DNA from: Ampelomyces quisqualis
Taxonomy: Eukaryota; Ascomycota; Dothideomycetes; Pleosporales; Phaeosphaeriaceae
Assembly (NCBI GenBank): GCA_018398575.1
Contig: JAGTXZ010000019.1
Span: 1,364,001-1,428,000, forward strand
Direction: 5' to 3'
DNA: 64,000 bases
Made by a program: the position numbers and the translations under genes. Each line of letters starts with the position of its first letter. Within the stretch, counting starts at the first letter, position 1. Shown here piece by piece: positions 24,941 through 36,999 of this stretch. The notes beneath the pieces were generated by a model. It did no database searches and had not been told where the DNA came from. It was given only the letters and a program-made list of their open reading frames with translations.

Positions 24941-25395
24941 TGTTAAGACTGTTAGTCTAGTAGCAAACAATAAGAATACTAGTGTAGACTAGGAGTATAG
25001 CTAAGGTTAGTTTTTGCGGATAGGTGCAGAGTTGCTTTAGATACAGAGGGTATTGTTACTAAGATAGTAAAGGCTAGAGCTTTCTAAAAAGAGTAACAAT
25101 AGTTAAATAGCTAGTTACTAACTAGAGCGTCTGTAACATAAGTTAAACACAATAATCTATAAGAGTTTATTATAGTTCTTATATACTTAGTCTTTCTTAT
25201 AGTTCTTATTATTCTTAATCTTTATTACAGATTCTTATAGTTTCTTATTGCAAGAAACAGTAAGACTAAATAAGACTAATAAGAAGGTTACGTAACATGC
25301 TTAGTGTGCTATGTCCCTGCACTAGGTCTAAGTCTTGCGACCTGTTCCCTTGTTTATTTATAACGTCTTGTGTTTTCTGTTAGAGGTTTGTAACA
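24941..25395 (-). repeat. Gypsy-2B LTR (5' in element sense)
   Basis: This is the 455-bp partner of 18628-19082. It ends GTTTGTAACA and is followed by the CTACT duplication. Confidence 0.93.
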
Positions 25396-25400
25396 CTACT

Positions 25401-28150
25401 CTAGTTAGCTAGAAACCAATCTATTCTAGCTTGGAAAGCGTACAGCTAGTCTAACTACTTCTGTAATAGTATATTATATAAATCTGTCTACGTCTATCTA
25501 TATATTAGAGTATATTAGCATCTTTATAAATACTAATTGTAGGCTAGCAATATTCTAAAAGACTTAATTTTAAGAGGGATATACTTAGATTTGTAAACTA
25601 GCGCACCTTTTATAAAAATGCAAACTAAGTTAACATAGGCATAAAGCTTAAGAGATATTAATATTACCTAGAAACAGCCTAGATTAAATTCTAAAATTTA
25701 TACTATAGCCCTAGTAGTACAAATCCTAACAATTGCGTTAGCTACTGTACATCTAACATAGAATATAACCTACCTACTTTAATTAGTCTTTTAGAGTACT
25801 ATAAATGCCTAGTTAGCGCAGGTGTCTCTTTAGATATATTATACACTATTAGCGTTTCTTTAAGGCTTACTCTTCCTATTAGACTTAAACTACCCTACCT
25901 TTATAGGCAATTTTAGTTAGAGGCTGTAAAAAGAGATAAATTATAAGGCAAAAATAGCTAGTAGCTTGTTAATCTCTACAGCGCAGGTAAGAGTAGTACT
26001 ATCTAAGTTAAAATTAGCTGCTAAATAGTCTACAGACGCACCTACAACTATTATAACTTAAATTTGTTAGTTCTACTAACTGCACACGTCTCTGTGTAAT
26101 AGGGAAAAGTTTCTCTATATCTAATTCTACAAATGCAAGCAAAACTATAAAATTGCAAAAAGATAGAAAAGACTATTAGAAGCTAAGCTAAAGAGTTTCA
26201 ATTAAATATTACGTAATAAGTAGCTTAGTAATTGTCTTAAAAGACTAGAACTATTTTACTCCTTATAGATAAGCTTCTAGCTTAGCTCTTTTCTACTTAT
26301 ACTAAGTTAGTAATATAGACAAGTATAAGTCCTGTAAAGCTAAAGTAATTTAGCGCATTAATTTGTCTAGAAGATTAAGTACTACTTAACTTAGGTGTAT
26401 AACATCTGGCATACAATTATAAGTAGCAATACGCACCTTTGTAACAAGTATACTATTTAGAAGCTTAGCAGCCTTGCACCTCTATAAAGTTTCTGTAACT
26501 ACTCTATAATTAAGGACATGTTTACCTAACACTAGGTCTTTTCTTGTGTACATAATCTTAGTATACGCGCTTAGATCTGTTAACAGGTCCTTACTATTAA
26601 CAGACTTATCCTTAATTTCTAGACCTTTTTTTAACATGTTAAAATACTAGGACTAGTAATAATTCCTCTAAGAGAGTTGCTCTTACCTAGACAATTAAAT
26701 CCTGCTAGAGATAAATTCTGTTTAGTGTCTAGAAGTCTTCTCTTAGTAAGAGACGTCCTAATATAAAATTGCTACAAGCAGTCTAGACAAGATAAACAGC
26801 AATATATTCTATAATTAAGTAAGTATAATATGCGTTTTATAGAATATAGCAACCTAGCCCTATATTTCTATTAGTAACTCTGTCTCTATTTATTACGCTA
26901 CGTGTAAAAGCATAGAAACTACTATATAGAATTCTAAGACTAGGCGTAGTTGCTAGAGCGTCTTAGATAGGTAATTTGGCTTAGTAAATTAGCACGTAGG
27001 CTTAGGTTTAAGTCTAATATAATCTCCTTTCTCTGCAACTAGAATCCTAACCTTTTGTAAATTTGCATACATATACTCTAAGAATAACTAAATATCTTCT
27101 TCTTTGCACCTATTAACAAGTTCTATGTAAAGGTCTTTTTACGCTAAAGAAGTTAAGTTATCTTTAAACTTTGCCTGCCTGATTCTACTCTCTTAATAAC
27201 AACTAATAGTGCAACTACAAAATAGGTGCCTAGAAACTACCTAGAGTTATTTCTTCCTATAATATAGAACGCTCTAATACAAGAGTAAAGATACGCGTTA
27301 ACTAAATATAAAGAGCTTGTGTTAATTCTTATATCCTTCTTTAAGAAATCTAGGTTAAGTTCTATTAGTAGTACTTAAAGAGGTTCTTACTTTGCCTAAC
27401 AGCTAATACGCTTCTCTTCTATCTATTCTGTGCTAGTATATTCTAACAATCTGTTAAGACTCTAAGGCGCTAATATTACATTATAGCACCTGCCCTAGAG
27501 CTAGGATATAAGTCTACTAGTAGCGTACAGATATAATACAACTAGAGAAGGTATTAAGCAGGTAGTTAATAGTATCTATGCGTAGAGTATAGCGCCTTTA
27601 TTTACTTTAGTAGATAGAGATAAGTAACTTAAGCTTTGTAATCTCTTATAGATCTTGTATTATTAAAAATAATCTAGGTAGCTAGAAGAGGTTTATTACA
27701 TTTACAGACACAAGAACTATAGGATTTGGATTATAAAGCTAATATAGAGTATAGTATCTAATATATAGCAGACAAGAGGCTAATCTTACTATACTATTTT
27801 ATTATAGCTTCTAGATCTAACTTAGCCTTTATTACCTTTATTACGTTAGAGGTGCTAGCTATTACTTTTATAGATAACAGACACTTGTAACAGGCAATAG
27901 GCACTTTTTATAGAAACTTTAAGCACTACTATAGGCACAAATTTGTCTAGGAACTGTGCTACCCTAAGTTGCGTTGTCTATAGTAAACTTTCTGCCTATA
28001 TTTCTTAGCTACCTCTTTAAGTAAGCGCTGTTAGCACTATAAAATTTAACGCTAGTGCTAGTAGAACTAGTGCTAATAAAGTAAATGTGTAAAGAACGGT
28101 AGTTATAGATCTATTTATCTAGCTGTGCTAATTAGCAATAATCTCTCCCC
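25401..28150 (-). pseudogene. Unassigned gene relic X1
   Basis: A minus-strand frame can be followed for several hundred codons with Gln/Trp-type stops. The part near 27.93-27.85 kb (RGSQEIQ, VAQFLDKF, SIKSA, VIYKSNS) matches the corresponding part of X2 at 48.49-48.33 kb. This shared block is preceded by a hydrophobic stretch (TLLALVLLALAL) that could be a signal or membrane segment. Later parts include FLEYMYANLQKVRILVAEKG near 27.05 kb and a charged tail near 26.3 kb. I find no Walker, DDE or recombinase motif. It could be a relic of a host gene family or of a large DNA element. Confidence 0.5.
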
Positions 28151-31100
28151 TGTACTAGCTCTTATAGGTACCTGTCTACTAGTAACTATCTAAAAATATA
28201 ATAATAAGGCTACTGCTAGAGTATATCTCTATTTAAAAAAGAACCTTTACTGTAGTCTTAAGATAAGTTACTAGCCTATAAGCAGAAGTAAGCAAAACTA
28301 TATAGGTAGGTTAACCTTTCTAATTAAAGATACACTAGTGCGCTTGTACTGCAGATAAACAGCGTAGTAACAAGGTAAAGTTATTCTTTATTTAGCCTAA
28401 TTAATGCAGGAACATAACCTGCGCGTTGTAGTAATTAGGAGATAGTTCTAAGGCTGTAAACTACGCGCCTAAGAGAACGTCTAGACTGCTATTTACTATA
28501 ACTACCTAGCAGGATAGTATATAGTAAGACACGCTATCCTCTTATATAAGGATCTACACTTACGTAACTATATATGCATACAGGTCTTATACCTTATTAG
28601 TAACTCTACTAGTAGTTATAATCTTTACTACACTATGTCTAGATCTATATATGTTTCTTACAATTACGTGTTATTATAGAAAGGTTTATAGGATAGCATA
28701 GTCTAGTGCAACTACTATAGAGAAAAGGCTAATTTTGTTAAGGATTATTAAGTATAGTAATAGTAATAATAATCTCTTAACTAACAAAGGCCTTTCTTAT
28801 AGTATTACTTAGAACTAGTTTGTGTTAGACAAATTTAACGCTTATATACAGTACAGTAGGTAGTAATAGAGTTTGGCTTAACGTAGATTAACTCTCTTGT
28901 AAACTATTATGTAGATTATTGCAGCACAGTATTAACAGAAGAATATAAAGATAAGGAATATACCTAGTAAGTGCGTTTAACAGTTCTGTAAGACTATATA
29001 GTTATCTAAGCAACACAGAGCACTCTACCTAACAAGCTATAATAGGCTAGACTAGACAATAAGTAAAGAAAGCTTGTAACTAGTGCTAAATTAAAAAAAC
29101 AAAGGTAAGTGCTGTTAAGCCTAATATAATTAAATCTGGATCTAACCTCTACTTTGGGTAATAGAGAGCTTCTGTGCAGAAAATACTAAGCTAATAACTC
29201 TTTATGTAGTTACTGTTATAGGGCAGGCTATAAGTAAGATAGGATTTCCTAGTAAGTACTTTCTAGCCTAGATTAGCAATAGCGCTCTTAGACTTATAAC
29301 CTTTGCAGTATAGCTCTTGTTAAAACCTAGAATAGATAGTTAGAGGACGCAGTGCAAACAATATATAAATATATACAAACTAGCTACAGCCTGCCTAACT
29401 TACTAGTATAAAATACAAGAGATAGTTATCTATACCTATATAATATTGTAACGTACGTAGATATAATACCTATAGGCACAACGATTTGGCAAGATCTATT
29501 ACTATACTAGAGTCTAGGGCTAAACACAGCGCCTATTACGTCTTTCTAGCAATTACAGCTAGAATTGTTACTATATGCAACTTTTGTAACACCTGTATTA
29601 GCGCTAAACACCTTTATAACCTTAGTAGCGCAACAGAATCTACTACAATGTAAGTACAACAGCTTTAAAAGGAGATTAGACCTACAAGAAATTTACTTAT
29701 TAATAGATATAGATAGAGCTAAGGCTATAAGGTTATACTAGCTACAAACTTACAAGTTATAATCTCTGCGTATATATAAGCCCTTACGCCTGTAAGAACT
29801 AAACAATAGAATCTTATTACAGTGTAATAGGTAAAAGAACGTTTCTATGCGTATATTTATCTTAATAGCTTGTCCTTTAGAGGTATTTACTATAGTAACC
29901 TTTAATCTGTTTATATAATTTTATAAAGCAGATATGAACATCAGGTAGTTAACCAGAGAACTATATCTAAAGTCTTTATTATATTACAAATTGTTCTAAG
30001 TAGCCTTCTCTTATATTAAATAAAATCAATTTCCTAGACTCTTAGATATTGCTAGATCCTTTCAATAGTCTTAGAAGAATATACTAACTAAGCGTTATTA
30101 AACTGCAGGTTATTGTCCTATCCTCTTACTAACGCAGCGTAGGCTTTATTGTCTACAAAATCTGTTCTACTAGAAGTATTATTAGTATTAAGCACGCTAC
30201 TTGTTATTCTTTTGTCCTCTGCAATCTAGACCTCTAGGTACTTTATGTTAGGGCTTACGTTAGGCGTTCTACTTGTTACGAACCTCTAATAGAAAACGCA
30301 AGACGTTATAAATAAACAAGAGAACAGGTCGCAAGACTTAAACCTAGTGTAGGGAAATGTTACGCTAAGTATGTTACGTAACCTTCTTATTAGTCTTATT
30401 TAGTCTTACTGTTTCTTGCAATAAGAAACTATAAGAATCTGCAATAATAATTAAGAATAATAAAAACTGTAAGAAAGACTAAATATATAGGAACTACAAT
30501 AGACTCTTATAGATTATTATGTTAAACTTATGTTACAGACGCTTAAGTTAGCAACTAGCTATTTAACTATTGTTACTCTTTTTAGAAAGCTCTAGCCTTT
30601 ACTATCTTAGTAACAATACCCTCTGTATCTAAAGCAACTCTGCACCTATCTGCAAAAACCAACCTTAGCTGTACCTTTAGTCTACACTAGCATTCTTATT
30701 GTTTGCTACTAGACTAATAGTCTTAACACTACTATCTCTTTTGTAGCCTTTTTCTACTGCTTAAGCCTTTCTAATTGCAGCGTAGATATAGTAATTAATA
30801 TCTTTAGTTGCTTTATAGATTGCTCTACTAGCATCTAACAGCTGTTTTCTCTAATAATTAGCAGCGCTTCTAACGCCTTAAATACAAGTGTTAATCTCCT
30901 ATAGGCTAAGGTAGTCTTTTAAGACCTATAAAGCTAAGCTAATTTTATCTTATAGATAAAGAGTAAGGTTATTGTCTAGCAAATTTAATAGTGTACTTGC
31001 TACTTATGCGTAGCACGCTATACCTTATAGTTTTACATTGGCTATAGAATTTAGTTAGCCTAATTATAATTGTAGAAGCTTAGTCTATACCTAGTATATT

Positions 31101-31950
31101 ACAATTTTTGTTATAGCTGCCAGGAATTTGCTCTATAGCTAATACTTTAAGTTAGAGTAGATTGTAGAGAAATATATCTTTAAGCAATTAGTTGTATTTA
31201 GTAGAGCCTAGGGTAGTTGCAATACTAAAAAGTGTAAGAAGTTTAATTGTTAATAGCGTGCTAAGCTTTAAAGCATAGATAGCAAAACTAAATTCTATAG
31301 TATAATATACAAAGGATATAGTAAGAATATTATAACGTTAGATAATGTTAGCTATATTAGCAAGCAATTGCAGCAATACGTAATCCTGTAGTATAAAAGA
31401 GCTATAAGCTAACTTACAGATTATATAAAATGCTACAGGATCTTTACTTAGTAGCTTAATCTATTTCTGTAATTGGCTGTGTTAAGTAAGAAAGAAGTTA
31501 TAGAATTCTAGTAATATTTGTGCTATAATAGAAGACAAGACAGAAATGCTAATATCTTAAATTAAGACTTTGTTACTTTGTTTTACACACTAAGCTATAT
31601 TAAGATAAATTAAGTCTAATACTGTAGAGTAAGACTATAGGAATTTAAGTTTATTATTAGCATTATGTTAACTTATATAGACGTAGTTAATATACCTATA
31701 CAACACTATTTAGAAAGCCTCTACACACTAGTTACGCTGCCTTTAGTGTCTAGTAGTTTACGCTAGTTATCTATAGCTACTAGTTGCTAGAAAGATAGGC
31801 AGCTGTTAAGTAAACTTAGATACTAGGAGATACGTTAAACCTTAAAAGATTTAAAATAAAATAAGGTTCTACGTAACATTAGTACATTTTGCTTACTAAT
31901 ATTTATTACACTATTCCTACCTATTTAGTAGTAATATAGCTCTAAAACTA
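28151..31950 (-). pseudogene. Unassigned gene relic interrupted by a solo LTR
   Basis: On the minus strand a frame from about 31.3 kb downward runs through helical, Ala- and Lys-containing sequence (DASRAIYKATKDINYYIYAA near 30.83-30.79 kb) to the solo LTR. It continues after it (NVSPNIKYLEVQ near 30.26-30.22 kb). If the LTR and one CTACT copy are left out the frame continues without a shift. The following segment (ERIQQYLRVQEIDFIQ near 30.05 kb, then a WL) loosely resembles the region just before the NTPase of fungal NACHT-type proteins. I see no P-loop, so this is weak. From about 29.9 to 28.15 kb the frame is less clear and a plus-strand reading is also possible. Confidence 0.4.
30274..30728 (+). 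repeat. Solo LTR of Gypsy-2 (455 bp, TSD CTACT)
   Basis: A single LTR starts TGTTACGAACC and ends GTCTTAACA, flanked by CTACT at 30269-30273 and 30729-30733. There is no internal sequence, so this is the product of LTR-LTR recombination. The duplication has the same five bases as that of Gypsy-2B. Confidence 0.93.
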
Positions 31951-32480
31951 GCGTTATTAGCACTACTAGTTATACTACTTACACTATTAATAGTAGCGCT
32001 TGCGACACTAATAAGAGCAATACCTAGTTCTCTAGAGGCATAGTAGTAATTCTTCTTGTCTTCTGCTTAGACTGCTATGTGCTAAGCTTCTATATCTACA
32101 CAACACTTCCTAAATTAGCTCTAGATCTCTAGACGTTATTACAATATAACGCTAGTGCATGCGCAATTATAAAGGCTAAGTTTAGGCTTATTATATAATA
32201 GTTACATCTTATAAAATTATGCTATATAAGTTATAGTAGCAAAGATTATTACTAGCTGTAATATTTGTATATGTTATAGTAATTATACCTAAGTAGCTAG
32301 AAATAGTATAGTAGTCTTATCTTATTTAAGGTAAAGTGCAATTGCAGGTAAGGCAAGAGAAATCTATACTATAGTAGTAGAGAATTAATTCTTAAATGCT
32401 ATTCTTAATCTTCTATCTTAAATATATTTTGCCTAACGCAGTAATAGTTACGTCTGTGTCTAATATAATTACTTCTTTTA

Positions 32481-34900
32481 CTACTTTCTACAACTGCAAT
32501 ACTTAGCTAGAGCTAATTCTATAACTATTGCTAGGGATATACAGATTGCTAGGCTTAACGCAAGTGCCTTGTAAAGGAAAGAAGAGGTTAGCATTACATC
32601 TTTGGCTAGGGTTTCCTTAAGTGTAGTAGAGGAAAAGCTAAACAAGAGGTTAAATGCTTTGTTAAGCAAATAGTAATATATAATAGTTAGTTCTGTAGCA
32701 AGCACTATAATACTTGCCTATTTAATATATTTAGCTCTGCCTTCCAAGTCTTATATAAGAAGAAATAGAGCTATAACGTAGACTTGCATTATGTACAAGC
32801 CTGTTAAGAGATTTATAAGTGCTTTAGAGTAAAATAGGCCTCTATAATCCTGTTTAGTAAGCAGTATACTTGATCTAGAGTAGATAATCTAGAATAAGCC
32901 AATTGTAAGAACCTAGAGAGGAAGAATAACTAGTAAGATAATAGTATAGAGAAATCCTATCTCTTATTAGCGTTGACTGCATAATATTAGAACTAAAAAC
33001 CTACTAATACATAAGAGATTTGTAAAGACTAATACAAAAGTACCCTAATTAAGACCTTAACCTCTTCTTCTTAAAATTATCTAAGTAACTAACTTGTTAA
33101 ATATTAGACCAAGTATAAACTTTTCTACTAGTTAATTAATTTGTAACAAAGAGTTAGTGCTTATAGACAGAGCCTAGAGAAGAATATAGAATAGAAAATA
33201 ATTGCTTACTTTCAGAAGGTTCTTAGCTAAGGTTGCAGCTAGTAAAGCTCTGTGTGTAATCTTGTTCGCAATAGCAGTAAGTCCTGCAGCTAGTAACACT
33301 ACAAGAGTAACTTAGACAAAGAGAAAGTAAAAGTAATAGTCTTAAATCTTAAGGTTAATCTAGCTCTTTAAAAAGGTACTCTGCTTTTAGATAAGGTAAT
33401 TAAGTACCATAACAAATCCTTTTAACAGAATAGCTACTAGAATAGGAGGCAATACACCTTAAAGTAGGTTTAGAACAGACTGTAGAAGTTTATTAATCTA
33501 GCTTAGCTAGGATACTATACGCGTAATGTAGATAATCTAGGAGAAAAGCCTTACTAAAGCTACTAGAACAACGCACGCAGTTGCTGCTGTTATTATAAGT
33601 ACGTTAGAAAGTATAGTGTGTATAATTATATTCTGCCAGAAGATATTAACGTTACTCTATACTACTTTATCTACTAATAAAGGCATTGTTTAGAGTATTA
33701 TATAACCTAACCTTGTGTAAATTACTGTTTAACATGCAATGTAGGTAGTAATTAGATAAGTAAAGGTAATAAACATAGACTATAGCAATAGAAAGTCCTC
33801 TTAAGTAGCGCAATAGAAGTATATCTTTTAACTAGTTTAATAAAGTTGCTCTAGATATACTAGTGTGTTGTTAACCTTCTTGTGTCTTGTTAAAATAAAG
33901 AGGTCCAAGAGGTTTCTAGATTAACAGCTTAAGCGTCTAGGCGTCTTAAGAAAGCTTAAGTCCTTGCTTTGTTTCTGTACGCCTGCTCTATAAGCCTTTC
34001 TTAAGTTAGAGGTCTCTGCTGTCTTAAGAGCCTAAGCTAGGTGTTCCTTTCTCTCTACTAGTTAAGAGATTACACTGTAGTTACAGTTAAAAGAAATAGT
34101 AGTAACTTTACTAGAGAAGACCTTAAGTTAACATTTAAGTGTCTTTTTAGATATCTTATTGTCTAGTATAGAGTTAATAAGTATTGTGCACAAAGCTGCG
34201 TATAGTAAGTGTTGCTAGGTTACTACGTAAAAAGCAAGCTTGCTCTAGATAACCTAATAAATATGTCTAGTAAATAGCAAACTAAAGAAAAGATAAGCCT
34301 AGTATTAATCTGCTTAATTTAGACTAATATTAGACTACCCTAAGGCATTAAGTCTACTTACTCTAAGTATAGCACTTTTTCTATTAGTGTAGTTTAAAGA
34401 AATAAGAATAGAAGTTATAAGTAGTATAGCTAGAGTAAATATAAGAATACGTAACTGTAAGTACTATTAAAAGAAGTATCTGTTAAAATGCTTATAGTAG
34501 CAGTTAAATTAAACAAAGTTAGCTACTATATGTCTATAGGTTGTGCAGGTACAGTAAGTATTTTCTAGAATAATAGTACTACTACTGTTAGCAAAAGACT
34601 AAGTAAAGTATTAAAGTCTTACTAGAGATTAGGAAAGCGCTTATAGAGGATAAGAAATGCAAGAACTTCTAGCGTAAATACAACTGTAGATAGGGAGATA
34701 GGCGCAAGGAATAAGCTTAAAGAGATACTATAGAGCTGCTAAGCTTTAGTAAACAATTTTCTAAAAGATTCATTAATAGCGCTAGTCTTCTTATCTGTTT
34801 CTAGGCTTTGAAATCTTATATATAGTTAATAGATAAGCGGTAAAGTTATCTTCTAACTAACATCTTTAAATACCCTACTTAAGAAAAAGGCTAGCGTGTT
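32481..34900 (-). pseudogene. CSC1/DUF221-like calcium-permeable channel relic
   Basis: The minus-strand reading gives a polytopic membrane protein with the pattern of fungal CSC1/OSCA (RSN1_7TM, DUF221) proteins. A FITFTYLITTYIACQ-like segment is near 33.77 kb. VLPPILVAILL occurs near 33.44 kb, followed by several transmembrane stretches, then ALINLLTGLYIMQVYVIALF near 32.81-32.76 kb and YYYLLNKAFNLLF near 32.67 kb. The last 74 codons (32481-32705) are open. In CSC1 proteins this set forms the pore-containing membrane domain of an osmosensitive cation channel. Upstream, from about 33.9 to 34.9 kb, membrane-protein sequence continues in a different minus frame, suggesting an indel or intron near 33.85 kb. 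RIP stops are frequent. Identification rests on remembered family features, not alignment. Confidence 0.6.
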
Positions 34901-35289
34901 AAATACTAGCACTTTAAAGTGTTAGAGTTAAAGAGGCTGCTAGCAGAGCCTATTTGTTGCAGTAGATTGTAAGCGTTGCAAAGGCTAAATTTAAGTATTA
35001 AATAAAGGCTGTACTGTAACTTACATTATAGGTTAATAGGTTGTTTTTTCTATAGGCCTCTTAGAGCTCTCTTTCTATAAGGCAGGAATATTAAGCCTTA
35101 TAGGTTAACGTTACACTAGGTAACGCACCTAAGCCTTGCTTTCTATACTTATAAGCGTCTTATCTTAGGTTTACTTAGCTGTAGAAAAGCTGTTAATATA
35201 GTAAGCTTATAAAACATCTTAATTAAGTATTAGTATTATATAGTAGACTATTAATTAAATTTACTAAATTAATTAGGCATTATAAAGAC

Positions 35290-36300
35290 TTGCTTGCTGT
35301 TCTACCTGCTACTTGCTAGTGTATACAGTTGTACTCTTAACAGAGGTAGTGCTAACAACAATTCCTTTATAAAATAGACTAGTTTAAGATCTTTTACTAA
35401 CGCTATCTAATTTGCCTTCTTTTCTAGTCTAATTTTATCCTTTCTATGTGCGCTTATTTTCACTTGTAAATGCTTAACCTCTAAGCTAGGCCTTACAACT
35501 CTAGAACTATGCATCTAACGTAAGACCTTTGCTTAGCAAGTCTTAATAGGCTAATATTAGACCTTATTTATAGACTAATACTCTAGCTACAGTAAGAATA
35601 TGCATTGCAAAGTAACTTGTATCTAGGACACTAAGTTTTATACTAATCGCTTTATCTAACAAGTAAGTTGTATAAATAGCACCTTCTAATGCATTAATAA
35701 TAATTATTATCCTAAAATTAGTTACTAGGCTAAAGTCTCTACTAAAATACTAGTAGCAAAATGCAGAAAGAGCTATAAGGCTGCCTAAGATTATATACGT
35801 ACTAATGCAGCTTTGTTACTTTAAGCAACTATACTGCAAATTAACTAAGAGTTAACAAAAACAAATTATAGCTACTATAGTTACAAAACTTGTGTAAACA
35901 CACTGCTTACTAGAATAGCAGCTAGGTAAGAGTGCTACAAAAGATATTAAGAAGGCCTAGATAGCACAGATAATTCTAAGGTAGTTAAGTTGCAGCTAAG
36001 ATTTAGCTTTAGTGTAGTCTGTAAAGACGTAATAGAGCGTTAAGCACGCAAAGTAGAAGGTATTTACTGTAAGAAAGATAAGAATTGCAGCTGTCCTTAT
36101 AGATAAAAGACTTATAGTAGTGCCTGTAAAGCGCGTTGCGCTAGTGTAGAACTATAAAGTGCTAAATAAATATAACTATAAGTTTATAGTCTTAGAATAG
36201 AGGTGCGCAATAGAGATTATAGATTCTTAGTAGAAGTTAGTATAGCGTTAACATTAAAGAAGGCTTCTATAGCTAACTTCTTTGCGTATAGTAGCTATAT
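35290..36300 (-). pseudogene. Polytopic membrane-protein relic
   Basis: One minus frame gives at least five hydrophobic segments between about 36.09 and 35.65 kb: AAILIFLTVNTFYFACLTLY, an IICAIQAFLISFVALLP segment, VTIVAIICFC, ILGSLIALSAF, and a segment with IIIIINALEG. A hydrophilic Ser/Thr/Lys-rich tail follows, ending near 35.29 kb. This is the plan of a membrane protein with five to seven helices and a cytoplasmic tail, such as a fungal receptor-like or transporter family, but no signature motif is seen. It lies directly upstream of the CSC1-like relic on the same strand and could conceivably be part of one larger locus. Confidence 0.45.
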
Positions 36301-36548
36301 AATAATAGAAAATAGCGCTGTCTTTTTGCAAAGAGGAGTATAGGCAAACAATCTTAACTTTAGTCTTGTCTTATAAGCAGGTAAGAGTTTACTCTAGCCT
36401 GTCCTGTTACATTGTTATATAGTTATAACCTAAGTAGTTTTAGCTTATTTTTTCTATGTTGCAATAAAGTTAAATAAATACCTGCATATACTAGTACTAA
36501 ATAGGTAAAATCCTTTAGTAAAGACTGTGCCCTAAGAACAAATAATAC

Positions 36549-36766
36549 TGTGACGAAGTATGTGAATTGGCAGATTACGGGATTGTTACGTGTGATAACC
36601 AAGCATGTTACTAATAAAATAGAATCTATTCAGGACTAGGCTAACTTATTAAGCTGTTTCTTAGCTTAGTGTATTTAATCTAATCTATCCTCACATAGTA
36701 TAGAACAAGTGATAGGATCTTTTTTACTTATAACAATTTGATCTATAGTATTGCTCAGCTCCTACA
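36549..36766 (+). repeat. Copia-2 5' LTR (218 bp)
   Basis: It starts TGTGACGAAG and ends CTCCTACA. It matches the 3' LTR at 43874-44093, and nearly all differences are C-to-T or G-to-A in the 3' copy. Confidence 0.93.
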
Positions 36767-36999
36767 GTTATAAGCCTGGCGTTATAAGACTGCAGTGTCA
36801 ATTCCCTCTGCGCACCTTGTATTGCTAAGGTACTACCTGGATTAACAATTACTCTAATACTCCTTAAAACTCTTTATAAATACTCTCTACTCAATTAGCT
36901 AGTTATTAATCATAGACTCCTATTCTAACAATAAGATTAGCCTAGACGTTCTCTTAACCAGCCAGTTAGACTAGCCGTACTAGTTTGCCTAACTCCAGC

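Larger units (their letters stand above)
18628..25395 (-). mobile_element. Gypsy-2B, full-length chromovirus (6768 bp)
   Basis: Two 455-bp LTRs (18628-19082 and 24941-25395) in the same orientation enclose gag-pol on the minus strand. A perfect 5-bp duplication, CTACT, lies at 18623-18627 and 25396-25400. The internal part aligns along its length with the reverse complement of Gypsy-2A. Frames are broken by RIP stops. The copy is structurally complete but dead. Confidence 0.93.

Noticed and set aside
25401..28150. X1 as a DUF3435 tyrosine recombinase (giant-element captain)
   Set aside because: I looked for the Arg...His-x-x-Arg...Tyr pattern and the typical captain sequence blocks and did not find them.
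30000..30260. NACHT-type NLR gene
   Set aside because: The segment before the presumed NTPase is suggestive, but no Gly-rich P-loop or downstream motif is readable, so I kept it only as a remark.
28150..30268. Plus-strand gene across this stretch
   Set aside because: A plus frame reads well in places, but the minus frame is continuous across the solo LTR junction and fits the neighbouring gene pieces. The plus reading is probably a shadow.
32481..32705. A 74-codon open frame as a small membrane protein
   Set aside because: It continues upstream in the same frame as the C-terminal end of the CSC1-like relic.
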